Part shown: positions 53,218 through 62,048 of the stretch, piece after piece
Position numbering within the stretch: the stretch's first letter is position 1
Layout: each line of letters begins with the position of its first letter
From: Chitinimonas prasina
GTDB taxonomy: Bacteria > Pseudomonadota > Gammaproteobacteria > Burkholderiales > Chitinimonadaceae
Direction of reading: 5' to 3'
Assembly: GCF_030160395.1 (NCBI RefSeq)
Contig: NZ_BSOG01000001.1
Span: 1,144,117-1,208,116 of the forward strand
DNA length: 64,000 bases
Notes under the pieces: generated by a model
Databases searched by the model: none
What the model was told of the DNA's origin: nothing
Seen by the model: only the letters and a program-made list of their open reading frames with translations
Program-made: the position numbers and the translations under genes

Positions 53218-54048
53218 TTAGCGCCGTTTGCGGGCCTCGTCGTACAGTGGCTGCACCCGTGGGATCAGCGCTTGCAGCTCGCGTATGCGGGTCTGGTTGG
53301 AGGGGTGGGTGGAGAGGAACTGGGGCGGCTGGCCCTGGCTGGCTTCGGCCATCTTCTGCCACAGGGTCACGGCGGCTGCCGGGTTGTAGCCGGCACGGGC
53401 CGCCAGCTCCAGACCCATGGCATCGGCCTCGGTCTCGTTCTGCCGGCTGTTGGGCAGATTGACAGCCAGCTGGAAGCCATCCAGGCCCAGATCGACATAC
53501 TGGTCGTACTTGCCCTTGGTCAGCAGCGAGATGCCCTGGGCTAGCAACTGCTGGCTGTAGACCTTGCTCATGCGCTCCCGGCCATGCTCACGCAGGGCAT
53601 GGGCCATCTCGTGGCCCATGATGGCGGCGATTTCGTCGTCGCTCAGCTTGAGCTGGTCGATGATGCCGGTAAAGAACATGATCTTGCCGCCGGGGGCGCA
53701 ATAGGCGTTCAGCTCGGGGCTGCTCTCGACATTGACCTCCCATTGCCAGTTGGGAGCATCCTTGCGGAACACCGCCACCTGCGGGATCAGCTTGTCGGCA
53801 ATGGCGCGTACCCGCCGGGTGGCCTTGGCATCGCGGTTGAGCTTGCCCTTGCTTTCGGCATCACGCAGCGAGGCGGCATAGGATTGGGCCGCCATCTTGT
53901 TGACCTGCTCGTTGGAGAGCAGCGAGAACATGGCTTGCTTGCGTTCCACTCCCACCGTTCCGCTCTCGGTGGTCTGTACCTGCTGGCAGGCGGCGAGCAG
54001 CAGGGCAAGGCACAAGGTGGTCAGTCTGGGGAATCGGCTGGGGGTCAT
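53218..54048 (-). CDS. M48-family lipoprotein metalloprotease
   Basis: 276 residues from ATG at 54048 (AGGAG nine bases upstream). Lipobox LAAC (Cys21), zinc motif HEMAH (146-150), third ligand Glu in ETEADAMGLELAARAGY. Similar to LoiP/YcaL, envelope quality-control proteases working with BepA. The end coincides with a repeat fragment. Confidence 0.9.
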   Translation of the reverse strand: MTPSRFPRLTTLCLALLLAACQQVQTTESGTVGVERKQAMFSLLSNEQVNKMAAQSYAASLRDAESKGKLNRDAKATRRVRAIADKLIPQVAVFRKDAPNWQWEVNVESSPELNAYCAPGGKIMFFTGIIDQLKLSDDEIAAIMGHEMAHALREHGRERMSKVYSQQLLAQGISLLTKGKYDQYVDLGLDGFQLAVNLPNSRQNETEADAMGLELAARAGYNPAAAVTLWQKMAEASQGQPPQFLSTHPSNQTRIRELQALIPRVQPLYDEARKRR

Positions 54049-54198
54049 CACATTACTCCTGCATCTATCGGGGATTGCCAAGTACAGTGCAGGCCTGCTG
54101 CCTGCGATGGTCAAATGTTCTGTATGCAATTGATACTAAAGAAAAACCATATGCTCATCACCCAGCTGTAGCCAGGGCGAAGCGCGTGTCATCTGCGG

Positions 54199-55041
54199 TC
54201 AGCGGCCATACTTTTCGGCGTACTTGATGCGGTCAAATTCAGATTGGGTCTTGGCCAGTTCCCTGGCTTGGTAATAGCGGCGCTCGCTAAGCAGGCGGTT
54301 GAACATGGCCTGTCGTTCCCGCTCCAGCCGGGCGATGGCATCTGCCTCATCGCGCTCGCGTTGCCTATCCCGTTCGCGTTCCTCACGCTCGCGCTCCGAC
54401 CGCTTGCGCGCCTCGTTGCGTTCCTTCTCGTCTTGCGCCCGCTCGTACTCGCGCGACACCTTGCGGTTCCAGTCGGCGTACTCCCGGTCGCGCGCCTCTA
54501 TTGCCAAGCGGGCAGCCCTTTGCTCGGCCGTCTCCATGCCATCCTCGGCATAGCGCTCGCTGGCCATGACGGCGGCTTCCTGCTCACTGGCCCGACGGAT
54601 GGCCTCTTGCTGCATGCTCAAGGCTCGTTCCTGCATGGCCTTTACATTGGCCTGGTAGGCATCCAGGGTGGCCTGCTGGCGCCAGGCAAAGTAAAGATAG
54701 CCCACTACCAGCAGGCCCAGCAGACCGACGCCAACCTTGATCAGCGGATTGCTGCCCAGACTGTGTGATGTCCGCACCGAAGGCGCCGGCTCGCTGTGCA
54801 GCAGCACGCGCTGGGCCTGCCCGGCCTGCAGGCTGGCATCGTAGACCGAACGCCGCAAGGGGTTGGAAAGCAGTTGGTAGACCTCTTCCAGCTTTTGCAG
54901 ACGCGACTCGCGCACGCGGCTGTCTACCACCTCGGCCAGCACTTTCTGCATGGCGATAAAGGCAGCGTCCAGTTCTGCCTGGCTGGCCTGGGGGCCGACA
55001 CCGAGCAAGCTGTAATAGGTTTTACCTTGGGTATGGGACAT
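54199..55041 (-). CDS. membrane protein with J-domain-like head lacking HPD, long charged tail
   Basis: 280 residues from ATG at 55041. Residues 9-70 follow the J-domain pattern (YYSLLGVGPQASQAELDAAF, then LEEVYQLLSNPLRRSVYD) but helix II is not followed by HPD. A membrane helix at about 99-119, then a ~150-residue charged coiled coil rich in Arg and Glu. If J domains need HPD to stimulate DnaK, this one cannot; it may bind partners instead. Paralog of the next gene. Confidence 0.78.
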   Translation of the reverse strand: MSHTQGKTYYSLLGVGPQASQAELDAAFIAMQKVLAEVVDSRVRESRLQKLEEVYQLLSNPLRRSVYDASLQAGQAQRVLLHSEPAPSVRTSHSLGSNPLIKVGVGLLGLLVVGYLYFAWRQQATLDAYQANVKAMQERALSMQQEAIRRASEQEAAVMASERYAEDGMETAEQRAARLAIEARDREYADWNRKVSREYERAQDEKERNEARKRSEREREERERDRQRERDEADAIARLERERQAMFNRLLSERRYYQARELAKTQSEFDRIKYAEKYGR

Positions 55042-55078
55042 GGTACGGGGCTCGGATTCCGACGGTTTGACTGTGCTG

Positions 55079-55501
55079 CTAAGGCTTGGTGCCAGCGCGG
55101 GACTGCTCCTGCTTGGCCTTCTCGGCCACCTTGGCTGCTTGCCAGTGCCAGCCTGCATAGCCGCCTATCAGCAGCACGCTTGCCACGGCCAACCCGATGA
55201 TCACAGGCTGTTTATTACTGCGGGTGCCTGGCCGAGCCGTCTTGGACGAGGATGCTCCTATCACCACGGTTTGGGCTTGACCTGCCTGCAGGCTGGCATC
55301 GTAGATGGCGCGCCGCGTGGTGTTCGACAGCAGCCGGTAGGCTTCCTCAAGCTGGTGTTGGCGTGCTTCGCGCGCCTTGATGTCGATGATCTCGGACAGA
55401 ATGGCCTGCATGCTGCGATAGGCCGCGTCGAGTTCCATCTGGCTGGCACTGGGGCTGACGCCCAGCAGGCCGTAGTAGGTCTTGCCGGCAGGTCTGGTCA
55501 T
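55079..55501 (-). CDS. short membrane paralog with J-domain-like head lacking HPD
   Basis: 140 residues. Residues 9-75 align with the neighbour almost position by position (YYGLLGVSPSASQMELDAAY; LEEAYRLLSNTTRRAIYDAS), including the same LQAGQAQ joint. Membrane helix at about 99-117, short tail. The two genes (37 bp apart) arose by tandem duplication, with the other gaining or this one losing the coiled coil. Nine bp after rubredoxin. Confidence 0.78.
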   Translation of the reverse strand: MTRPAGKTYYGLLGVSPSASQMELDAAYRSMQAILSEIIDIKAREARQHQLEEAYRLLSNTTRRAIYDASLQAGQAQTVVIGASSSKTARPGTRSNKQPVIIGLAVASVLLIGGYAGWHWQAAKVAEKAKQEQSRAGTKP

Positions 55502-55510
55502 GGTCTTTGG

Positions 55511-55675
55511 TTAGATCTCGACCATTTCAAAGTCTTCCTTGCGGGCGCCACAGTCCGGGCAGGTCCAGTTCATGGGGATGTCTTCCCAGCGGGTGCCGGG
55601 CGCAATATTGTCGTCCGGGCTGCCGGCAGCTTCGTCATAGATGAAGCCGCAGATGAGACACATATACTTTTTCAT
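55511..55675 (-). CDS. rubredoxin
   Basis: 54 residues. Two CxxC pairs bind one iron: Cys6/Cys9 (CLIC) and Cys39/Cys42 (CPDC), with the conserved [18 protein letters not shown] and final EDFEMVEI. An electron carrier for alkane hydroxylase, reductase or oxidative-stress systems; partner not in the window. First gene ahead of the J-like pair; divergent from thiD. Confidence 0.95.
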   Translation of the reverse strand: MKKYMCLICGFIYDEAAGSPDDNIAPGTRWEDIPMNWTCPDCGARKEDFEMVEI

Positions 55676-55752
55676 GGGGTTTAGTCGGGTTAGGGTGGTG
55701 AATGGGATAAAATTCTACCGTATATAGACTCTATCCTCGATTCCCATACCTC

Positions 55753-56583
55753 ATGACAGACGCTCCCCCCATTGTTCTGGTGCTGGCCGGCAACGATCCT
55801 TCCGGCGGTGCCGGATTGGCTGCCGATATCCTCACCATCTCCTCGCTGGGCTGTCACCCGCTGCCGGTCGTCACTGCCATCACGGTGCAGGACACGGCAG
55901 GCATGGAGGGCTTCCTGGCCATGGAGGCGGAATGGGTATCGGATCAAGCCCGCTTCGTGCTGGAAGACATGCAGATTGCGGCCATCAAGGTCGGCGTGCT
56001 GGGCAGCATGGAGAACCTGACCGTGCTGGCCGAGATTGCGGCTGACTATCCCGACATCCCGCTGATACTGGACCCGGTGTTTGCCACTGGCGATGGCAGC
56101 GCATTTGCCGACGAGGACATGGTGAGCGCCATGCGCGAGCTGCTGCTGCCGCATACCACGGTGCTGACCCCCAACAGCCTGGAAGCCCGCCGGCTGGCTA
56201 CCGATGACCCGGACGAGCAAGATGGGCTGACGGTGGACGAGGCCGCCCTGCGCCTGCGCCAGTTCGGCCCCGAATTCGTGCTGGTGACCGGCACGCACGA
56301 GCTGACTCCCAATGTGACCAATACCCTGTTCGGCCGTGCCGGGCGGGTGCGCAGCGACAGCTGGGACCGCCTGCCCGGCAGCTACCATGGCTCGGGCTGC
56401 ACCTTGGCGTCGGCGCTGGCTGCCTTCCTGGCCAATGGCCTGGAGATGTCGCAAGCCGCCCGCGAAGCCCAGGAATACACCTGGCACTCGCTGAAGAATG
56501 GCTATCGCCCCGGTATGGGGCAGTTCATCCCCGACCGCCTGTTCTGGGCACGGGGCAAGGGCGACGAGGATGAGCCGGCGTGA
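55753..56583 (+). CDS. thiD: hydroxymethylpyrimidine (phosphate) kinase ThiD
   Basis: 276 residues (family ~266). Ribokinase-like fold with AGNDPSGGAGLAADI at the start, VTAITVQDT, VLTPNSLEARRL and the anion hole GSYHGSGCTLASALAA. Phosphorylates HMP to HMP-PP for thiamine synthesis. thiE follows with a 4-bp overlap. No TPP riboswitch was seen in the short upstream gap. Confidence 0.94.
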   Translation: MTDAPPIVLVLAGNDPSGGAGLAADILTISSLGCHPLPVVTAITVQDTAGMEGFLAMEAEWVSDQARFVLEDMQIAAIKVGVLGSMENLTVLAEIAADYPDIPLILDPVFATGDGSAFADEDMVSAMRELLLPHTTVLTPNSLEARRLATDDPDEQDGLTVDEAALRLRQFGPEFVLVTGTHELTPNVTNTLFGRAGRVRSDSWDRLPGSYHGSGCTLASALAAFLANGLEMSQAAREAQEYTWHSLKNGYRPGMGQFIPDRLFWARGKGDEDEPA

Positions 56584-57212
56584 GCACGGCTAGCCTGCCG
56601 CGTGGGCTCTATGCCATTACCCCGGACTGGACCGATACCGACCGTTTGTTGACGGCGGTGGAACAGGTGCTGGCAGCGGGCGCGGTGGTGCTGCAGTACC
56701 GTAACAAACTGGCCGATGCCGGCCTGCGGCTGCAGCAGGCACAGGCCTTGCAGGCACGCTGCCGGCACCACCATGTACCCTTGATCATCAACGACCATCT
56801 TGAGCTGGCCCTGGCTATCGACGCCGATGGCCTGCACTTGGGGGGCGATGACGGCGAGCTGGCGGCGGCGCGCCGGGCACTGGGACCGCAACGGTTGCTG
56901 GGCGCCTCCTGCTACAACCAACTGGCCTTGGCGCAGTCGGCCCAGGCGGCCGGCGCCAGCTATGTGGCCTTTGGCGCGGCCTATGTCTCGGCCACCAAGC
57001 CCTTGGCAGTGCAGGCGCCGCTGGCGCTCTACCAGGCGGCCTGCGCCCAGCTGGCTTGCCCGGTGGTGGCCATAGGCGGCATCACGCCGTTCAATGCTGG
57101 GCCCTTGCTGGCGGCAGGCGTACCGAGCCTGGCGGTCATAGGCGGCTTGTACGAAGGCGGACAGCCAGCTGAGCGGGCCGCAGCCTATACGGCCCTGTTT
57201 GAACATAGCTAA
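56580..57212 (+). CDS. thiE: thiamine phosphate synthase ThiE
   Basis: 210 residues, TIM barrel. VLQYRNK (diphosphate site), LIINDHLELALAIDADGLHLG (span 67-87), FGAAYVSATK and VVAIGGITPFNAG. Joins HMP-PP and HET-P into thiamine phosphate. Starts with GTG within the end of thiD. Confidence 0.95.
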   Translation: MSTASLPRGLYAITPDWTDTDRLLTAVEQVLAAGAVVLQYRNKLADAGLRLQQAQALQARCRHHHVPLIINDHLELALAIDADGLHLGGDDGELAAARRALGPQRLLGASCYNQLALAQSAQAAGASYVAFGAAYVSATKPLAVQAPLALYQAACAQLACPVVAIGGITPFNAGPLLAAGVPSLAVIGGLYEGGQPAERAAAYTALFEHS

Positions 57213-57248
57213 ACGGCCGCACCCGGACTGGCGGTGTGGCACCAAGCA

Positions 57249-57291
57249 GCAAACGGCCCGGCTGACCATCAAGTCAGGCTGGGCCGTTTGC
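57249..57291. terminator. bidirectional terminator between thiE and the TSUP gene
   Basis: GCAAACGGCCC (57249-57259) pairs with GGGCCGTTTGC (57281-57291), with inner GCTGAC/GTCAG pairs. Ends of each stem are A/T-rich. It separates two convergent genes. Confidence 0.85.
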
Positions 57292-57322
57292 TGGTTGCAG
57301 GTGCCGAATCCATAAGGGGTGC

Positions 57323-58126
57323 TCAGTAACCCAGCAGACCTAACAGCATCTTGCTGGCGATGATGATAAGCAGGGCGGCAAAACATTTCTTCAGCGTGGC
57401 TACCGGCAGCCGGTGAGCCACCGCTGCACCCAGGGGGGCCATCAGCACGCTGGCCACCACGATGCCGGCCAGCGCCGGCAGATAGACGAAACCCAGGCTC
57501 CAGGGCGGCAGGTGATCCAGCCCTGCGCCGTTGACGGCATAGCCCAGCAGGCCCCCCACCGCGATGGGGAAACCCAGCGCGGCCGAGGTGCCCACTGCCG
57601 TCTGCAGCGGCACATTGCACCAGCTCATGAAGGGGACCGACAGCGAGCCGCCGCCTATGCCGACAAAGGCCGACACGCCACCGATCAGCCCACCTGCGGT
57701 ACTGAGGCCCGCCGCACCCGGCAACTGCCGGCTGGGCTTGGGTTTGTAGCCCGACAGCATCTGCGCCGCTACCAGGTAGGCAAAGGCCACGAAAAACCAC
57801 TTCAGCCACAGGCTATCGACTTGCGCTGCCAGCCAGGAACCCGCAAAAGTGCCCAGCGCCAGGCCCAGCCCCATCCGCTTGACGGTAGCCCACTGCACGG
57901 CTCCCCGGCCATGATGGGCCCGCACGCTGGAAAGCGAGGTGAACACGATGCTGGCCAAGGAGGTGCCCAGCGCCAGATGCAGCGTGTGCTGGGGCGGAAA
58001 ACCATGCTGCTCGAACACCCATATCAGGGCCGGCACGATGATCAGGCCACCGCCCACCCCCAGCAGGCCCGCCAGAAAGCCGGCCGCACAGCCGGTGGCC
58101 AGGAAGGCCAGCAGGGTCAGGCTCAT
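57323..58126 (-). CDS. TauE/SafE (TSUP) family anion exporter
   Basis: 267 residues, about eight membrane helices in two repeats, each with a Gly-rich motif: AGFLAGLLGVGGGLIIVPAL and GLIGGVSAFVGIGGGSLSVP. Family members move sulfite, sulfonates or other sulfur or organic anions; substrate unknown. Overlaps the EVE gene by 4 bp. Confidence 0.9.
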   Translation of the reverse strand: MSLTLLAFLATGCAAGFLAGLLGVGGGLIIVPALIWVFEQHGFPPQHTLHLALGTSLASIVFTSLSSVRAHHGRGAVQWATVKRMGLGLALGTFAGSWLAAQVDSLWLKWFFVAFAYLVAAQMLSGYKPKPSRQLPGAAGLSTAGGLIGGVSAFVGIGGGSLSVPFMSWCNVPLQTAVGTSAALGFPIAVGGLLGYAVNGAGLDHLPPWSLGFVYLPALAGIVVASVLMAPLGAAVAHRLPVATLKKCFAALLIIIASKMLLGLLGY

Positions 58127-58590
58127 GCAGGCTCACCCAGCAGCGCCATGACGGCCCGCCAATGGCTTGGCTCAACCGGGGTGATGGAGAGGCGATTGCC
58201 ACGCGCCAGCACCAGCATGCCATCCAGAGCCGGAGCCGCCCGCATGTCGGCCAGACTGAGGAAGCGGGTCTTCCTGACCAGGCGCACATCCACCTGCTGC
58301 CAGCGTGGTTGGGCGGGGGTCGACTTGGGGTCGTAATAGTGATGGGCCGGGTCGAACTGGGTGGGGTCAGGGTAAGGGCCGGAGCATACCTCGGCAATGC
58401 CTGCTATGCCCGGCACGGCGCAGCCGGAATGGTAGTACAGCACCTGATCGCCCTGGCGCATCTGGTCGCGCATGAAGTTACGGGCCTGATAATTGCGGAC
58501 GCCATACCAGCCCACGGTCTGCCCGGGCATGGCGGCCAGATCGTCGATACTCACGTCGTCAGGTTCGGCTTTCATCAACCAGTAGGCCAT
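58123..58590 (-). CDS. EVE-domain protein
   Basis: 155 residues, whole protein one EVE (PUA-like) domain: AYWLMKAEPDDVSIDDL, WYGVRNYQARNFMRD, GDQVLYYHSG and GIAGIAEV. EVE domains bind modified bases in DNA or RNA. The bacterial family is widespread; role unknown. Cotranscribed with the TSUP gene by overlap. Confidence 0.92.
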   Translation of the reverse strand: MAYWLMKAEPDDVSIDDLAAMPGQTVGWYGVRNYQARNFMRDQMRQGDQVLYYHSGCAVPGIAGIAEVCSGPYPDPTQFDPAHHYYDPKSTPAQPRWQQVDVRLVRKTRFLSLADMRAAPALDGMLVLARGNRLSITPVEPSHWRAVMALLGEPA

Positions 58591-58742
58591 GGGCTTGCTC
58601 CACCGTCAAAACCCGCAGTCTAGAGCCAGTTGGGGACGTGCCACCAGATGCAGTGACCATTTCTGCAGTCCGGCCGCCCCGCTGTATACCGTTGTGGCCA
58701 TGCTGGTGGTCCGTATTGGAGCGATAAGACTCAGAGTGGCGC

Positions 58743-59318
58743 TTAAGCGCGGTACAGCGCAGCCTCGCTGACCACCCCATCCAGCGGCGCATCATGGGGC
58801 TCGCGCGGTATGGCGGCCACCCGCTGGCATTCGAAGCCCACGCCCCACAGCCTGGGTTTTTTCCATTGCTGGCGATGGGCGCGGAAGGCAAACGTGGTGT
58901 CGTAATACCCACCACCCTGCCCCAATCGCCCGCCCTGGGCATCAAAACCCACCAGCGGCAGCAGCACCATGTCCAGCGCGCGGGCGCTGATCAGCTTGCG
59001 GGCGTGGTACTCACGTATGCCATAGCGGTTGCGGCGCCACACGCCCTGCGGGTCGGCCAGGGCAGCAAAGCGCATGCGGCGGCCACGGCGCGGTACCACC
59101 GGCAGGTAGACTGCCACGCCACGCGCTTGCGCCAGGCTGATCAAGGGTGCCAGGGAAAGTTCCGAACCCAGCGCCACATAGGCAGCCAAGCGCATGCCGC
59201 GCCTCAGCAGGGGCCGCAAGCGGGCGGACACCAGGCGCTCGGCCCGCTCGCGCTCGGCAGCGGGCACGGCCATGCGCCGCCGGCGCAATTGGCGGCGGAG
59301 CGTGGCTTTGTCGGTCAT
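58743..59318 (-). CDS. fau: 5-formyltetrahydrofolate cyclo-ligase
   Basis: 191 residues from ATG at 59318 (a TTG at 59333 is less likely). RRQLRRRRMAVP basic N-terminus, YVALGSELSL, LPVVPRRGRRMRF, VLLPLVGFDAQGGRLGQGGGYYDTTFA (span 116-142) with the nucleotide-binding GQGGGYYD. Recycles 5-formyl-THF to 5,10-methenyl-THF. Follows 6S RNA, as in many proteobacteria where the pair is co-transcribed. Confidence 0.93.
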   Translation of the reverse strand: MTDKATLRRQLRRRRMAVPAAERERAERLVSARLRPLLRRGMRLAAYVALGSELSLAPLISLAQARGVAVYLPVVPRRGRRMRFAALADPQGVWRRNRYGIREYHARKLISARALDMVLLPLVGFDAQGGRLGQGGGYYDTTFAFRAHRQQWKKPRLWGVGFECQRVAAIPREPHDAPLDGVVSEAALYRA

Positions 59319-59351
59319 GGGTGGGGTCTGCAAGGGCGGGGAATGGGGGTC

Positions 59352-59520
59352 CCCGCGGGCGCCGTTCCGGCTCTCATCTTGAACCTAACGGTTCAAGTGG
59401 TCGCAAGCGGCACGCCTTCAGGTGCATCGGATGAACGATGCGCACAACAGGCGCGGCCAGCCATACAACCCGGGTCAATATATTGGTTCAAAGAATATAG
59501 AGCCGGAACAAACGCCGCAG
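59352..59520 (-). ncRNA. ssrS: 6S RNA
   Basis: Between zapA and fau, its conserved site. On the minus strand a closing stem joins GTTCCGGCTCT (59509-59499) to AGAGCCGGAAC (59374-59364). Near the 3' side is the hairpin CTTGAACC-GTTA-GGTTCAAG, also found in E. coli 6S RNA. Length about 165-170 nt. It binds sigma-70 RNA polymerase as a promoter mimic. Exact ends are not fixed. Confidence 0.8.
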
Positions 59521-59554
59521 GGAAACTGGAAAATCTGCGGAGGAGACGCGGGGC

Positions 59555-59863
59555 CTAGAACAACTGTTGCTGTTCCTTCAGCGCCTCGTCGATAGTCTCC
59601 TGCATGTGGCCGATTCTACGCCTAAAGTCGGCTACGTCAAAACCGCCTGCAATTCGGGTGCCCATGAACTCATGCGCGATATTGAGTGCAGCCATGATGG
59701 CGATCTTGTCCACCCCCATCACATTACCGCTATCGCGTATCTCGCGCATGCGCCTGTCCACGAAGGCAACTGCCTCCATCAGGGCCACTTCTTCTTCGGG
59801 CGGACAGGCCACCCGGAACTCGCGCCCCATGATGGTCACGTCCAGTTGCTTGGCCTCGCTCAT
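59555..59863 (-). CDS. zapA: FtsZ-ring protein ZapA
   Basis: 102 residues. N-terminal LDVTIMGREFRVACP globular part, then a coiled coil. MAALNIAHEFM and the MRE/DSG pattern match ZapA. It crosslinks FtsZ filaments. Overlaps the ZapB-like gene by 4 bp. Confidence 0.93.
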   Translation of the reverse strand: MSEAKQLDVTIMGREFRVACPPEEEVALMEAVAFVDRRMREIRDSGNVMGVDKIAIMAALNIAHEFMGTRIAGGFDVADFRRRIGHMQETIDEALKEQQQLF

Positions 59864-60075
59864 TCGGCTTCCTCCTGCTCATCGACCAGCGGCAGCTGGC
59901 CCAGCAGTGCTTCCACACGGGTCTTGGCCCCCTCCACCTTCTCGTTCAGGCGGCGGTTGTCATTCTTCAGCGTCAGCACCGTCTTGCGTAGCTCGACGTT
60001 CTCGCTGCGCAGCTGCTGGCACAACATGGCCAGGGTCTTGATGCGGTCTTCCAGGCTGTTGAGTTCGGCTTCCAT
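59860..60075 (-). CDS. zapB: small coiled-coil protein, ZapB-like
   Basis: 71 residues from ATG at 60075 (a longer frame lacks support). Nearly all coiled coil: LNSLEDRIKTLAMLCQQLRSE (span 5-25), ENVELRKTVLTLKNDNRRL (span 26-44). Sits before zapA as in other proteobacteria and belongs to the TIGR02449-type group. ZapB connects the Z ring with the nucleoid via MatP; role by analogy. Confidence 0.8.
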   Translation of the reverse strand: MEAELNSLEDRIKTLAMLCQQLRSENVELRKTVLTLKNDNRRLNEKVEGAKTRVEALLGQLPLVDEQEEAE

Positions 60076-60106
60076 GGCGTTCCGGGCTGATGTCCTGCGG
60101 CAAATT

Positions 60107-60973
60107 CTAGTCGATTTTTGCGGGCGTGGCCCGCCGTAGCGTATCCAGCCGGCTGCACAAGGCCGTGGCAGCCGCCAGGAGGCGCGGCCCTGGGCGGCCC
60201 AAGGTATCGGGCTCAACGCTCAGGTAGGCCGGCTTGAACGGCAGCTTGCGCCATTGCCCTAGCCATTGCTCGGCAGCAGCCGAATCAGCCAAGGCCACCA
60301 CGGCATCGGGCCGCATGGCCAGCAGTGATTCGGAAGACAGCAAGGGCACGGCAGCGCGCTCGGTGCCAAAGGGATTACGGGTGCCACAGGCGCGGAACAC
60401 CGCTGCCACGAACTGCTGGTCGTTCACCGTCATGGCCGGTTCATGGCCTACCTGGGGCACCACCCTGAGTATGGCGCTGCCGGCATAGCGCTGCTCCAGG
60501 CTGCGCCAGGCGGATTCAAACTGCTGCGCCGCCAGATCGGCCTGCCCAGCCAAGCCGGCCAGCTTGCCCAAATCACGCATGGCGGCGGGTATGGCCGACA
60601 CCCTGGCCGGCTGGCTGGCATATACGACGATACCCAGCTCTCGCAGCCGCGCCGTCGCCTGACCAGCCTGCGGGCCTTCCCAGGCCACGACCAGATCAGG
60701 CCGCAAGGCCACGATGCTCTCTACATTGAAGGCGCCATACAGCCCCACGGCCGGCAGCCGGGTGGCCGCCTGCGGGTAATCGCTGGCACCGTCGCGGCCC
60801 ACCAGCTTGCCGCCGGCACCGATGGCATAGAGCAGCTCGGTGGCATGGGGGCTGAGGCTGACGATGCGCTGGGCCGGCTGGGCCAGCTGTACGGTCTTGC
60901 CGGCGTCGTCCTGCACGGTCACGGCCGCCAAGGCCGGCAGGCACAGCAGCCAGGCCAGCCAGGCCCGCTTCAC
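60107..60973 (-). CDS. periplasmic cobalamin/iron-complex-binding protein (BtuF-like)
   Basis: 288 residues. Signal peptide (MKRAWLAWLLCLPALA) and a Trebuchet-type helical-backbone fold: QRIVSLSPHATELLYAIGAGGKLVGRDG (span 36-63), VESIVALRPDLVVAW and VPQVGHEPAMTVNDQQF. BtuF-like by pattern; no permease or ATPase gene is adjacent. Overlaps the GTPase gene by 4 bp. Confidence 0.85.
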   Translation of the reverse strand: MKRAWLAWLLCLPALAAVTVQDDAGKTVQLAQPAQRIVSLSPHATELLYAIGAGGKLVGRDGASDYPQAATRLPAVGLYGAFNVESIVALRPDLVVAWEGPQAGQATARLRELGIVVYASQPARVSAIPAAMRDLGKLAGLAGQADLAAQQFESAWRSLEQRYAGSAILRVVPQVGHEPAMTVNDQQFVAAVFRACGTRNPFGTERAAVPLLSSESLLAMRPDAVVALADSAAAEQWLGQWRKLPFKPAYLSVEPDTLGRPGPRLLAAATALCSRLDTLRRATPAKID

Positions 60974-61899
60974 GGTTGCGCCTCGTCCAGGGTACCGGCC
61001 TGGGCATCCGGCACACCCAGGTGGGCGTCGGGCTCGTCCTCACCCAGGTCCAGGTCCAGGCTATCGGCCGGCCGTTCCAGCGAGATGCGGCCCAGGGTGG
61101 CAGCACGGAAGTCGGTCAGTATGCGCTCGGCCGCTTTCTGCGCATCGATGCGGTTGCCCGATTGTACGCAACCGAGCGCACGGGCAGCCTGCTCGAACAA
61201 TACATCGCCCGGTGCGGCCAGGTCGGGCAGCTTGTAGCGGCCACGTATCACCTCGGGATAATGCAGCGCCAGCCAGCCCATGGCATACCAGGCCACCTCC
61301 TCGGCATCAAAGGCATTGCGGCCTATGGTGCCCGACAGCGCCAGCTTGTAGCCGTCGTTGTTGGAGGCAATCTTGGGCCACATCATGCCGGGGGTATCGA
61401 CCAGGATGGTGCCGTCGGGCAGCTCGATACGCTGCTGCGACTGGGTCACGCCCGGGGTATCGGCCACCTTGGCCAGCTTGCGCTTGGCCAGGGCATTGAT
61501 GAGGGTGGACTTGCCCACATTGGGCACGCCCAGGATCATGGCCCGCACCGGCTTCTCACCACCAGTGCGATGCGGTACCAGCTGGCGGCAGGCAGCCAGC
61601 ACCTTGGCGGTATCACGCAGCTTGCCGGCCTCGTCCATGGTCAGCACGGCCGTATTGGCCTCCTGCTTGAAATGCTGCACCCAGGCGGCGGTCACCTTGG
61701 GGTCGGCCAGATCGGCCTTGTTCAGTATCTTCAGGCTGGGCCGCTGCCTATGCACCCGCAGCTCATGTATCAGCGGGTTGGTGGTGATCCGGGGCAGCCG
61801 GGCATCCAGCACCTCGATCACCATGTCCACCTTGGCCATGGTCTCCGCGATCTGCTTCTTGGCCTTGTTCATATGGCCGGGGAACCACTGGATCGCCAT
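60970..61899 (-). CDS. ribosome-biogenesis GTPase (YlqF/RbgA type)
   Basis: 309 residues. Circularly permuted GTPase: G4 NKADL near 60 comes before G1 GVPNVGKSTLIN (about 125-136) and G3 DTPGM. N-terminal WFPGHMNKAKKQI is the family hallmark. In Bacillus RbgA matures the large ribosomal subunit; role in proteobacteria less clear. Confidence 0.92.
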   Translation of the reverse strand: MAIQWFPGHMNKAKKQIAETMAKVDMVIEVLDARLPRITTNPLIHELRVHRQRPSLKILNKADLADPKVTAAWVQHFKQEANTAVLTMDEAGKLRDTAKVLAACRQLVPHRTGGEKPVRAMILGVPNVGKSTLINALAKRKLAKVADTPGVTQSQQRIELPDGTILVDTPGMMWPKIASNNDGYKLALSGTIGRNAFDAEEVAWYAMGWLALHYPEVIRGRYKLPDLAAPGDVLFEQAARALGCVQSGNRIDAQKAAERILTDFRAATLGRISLERPADSLDLDLGEDEPDAHLGVPDAQAGTLDEAQP

Positions 61900-62048
61900 A
61901 GCTGTGCTCGTCTCGTTTCAAAGGGCGCGGATTATAACGCCGGCAGCGAAAGCACCGGAAAATCAATACAATACCGCCTTTCGCAACTTTAGCAGGCTCT
62001 GGCGCTCTATTGCGCCATGATCCAGCATTCCGCGGTACATTCCCAACC

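Noticed and set aside
55683-55752. TPP riboswitch ahead of thiD
   Set aside because: The gap is only 77 bp to the rubredoxin start and contains no conserved TPP core (CTGAGA or similar).
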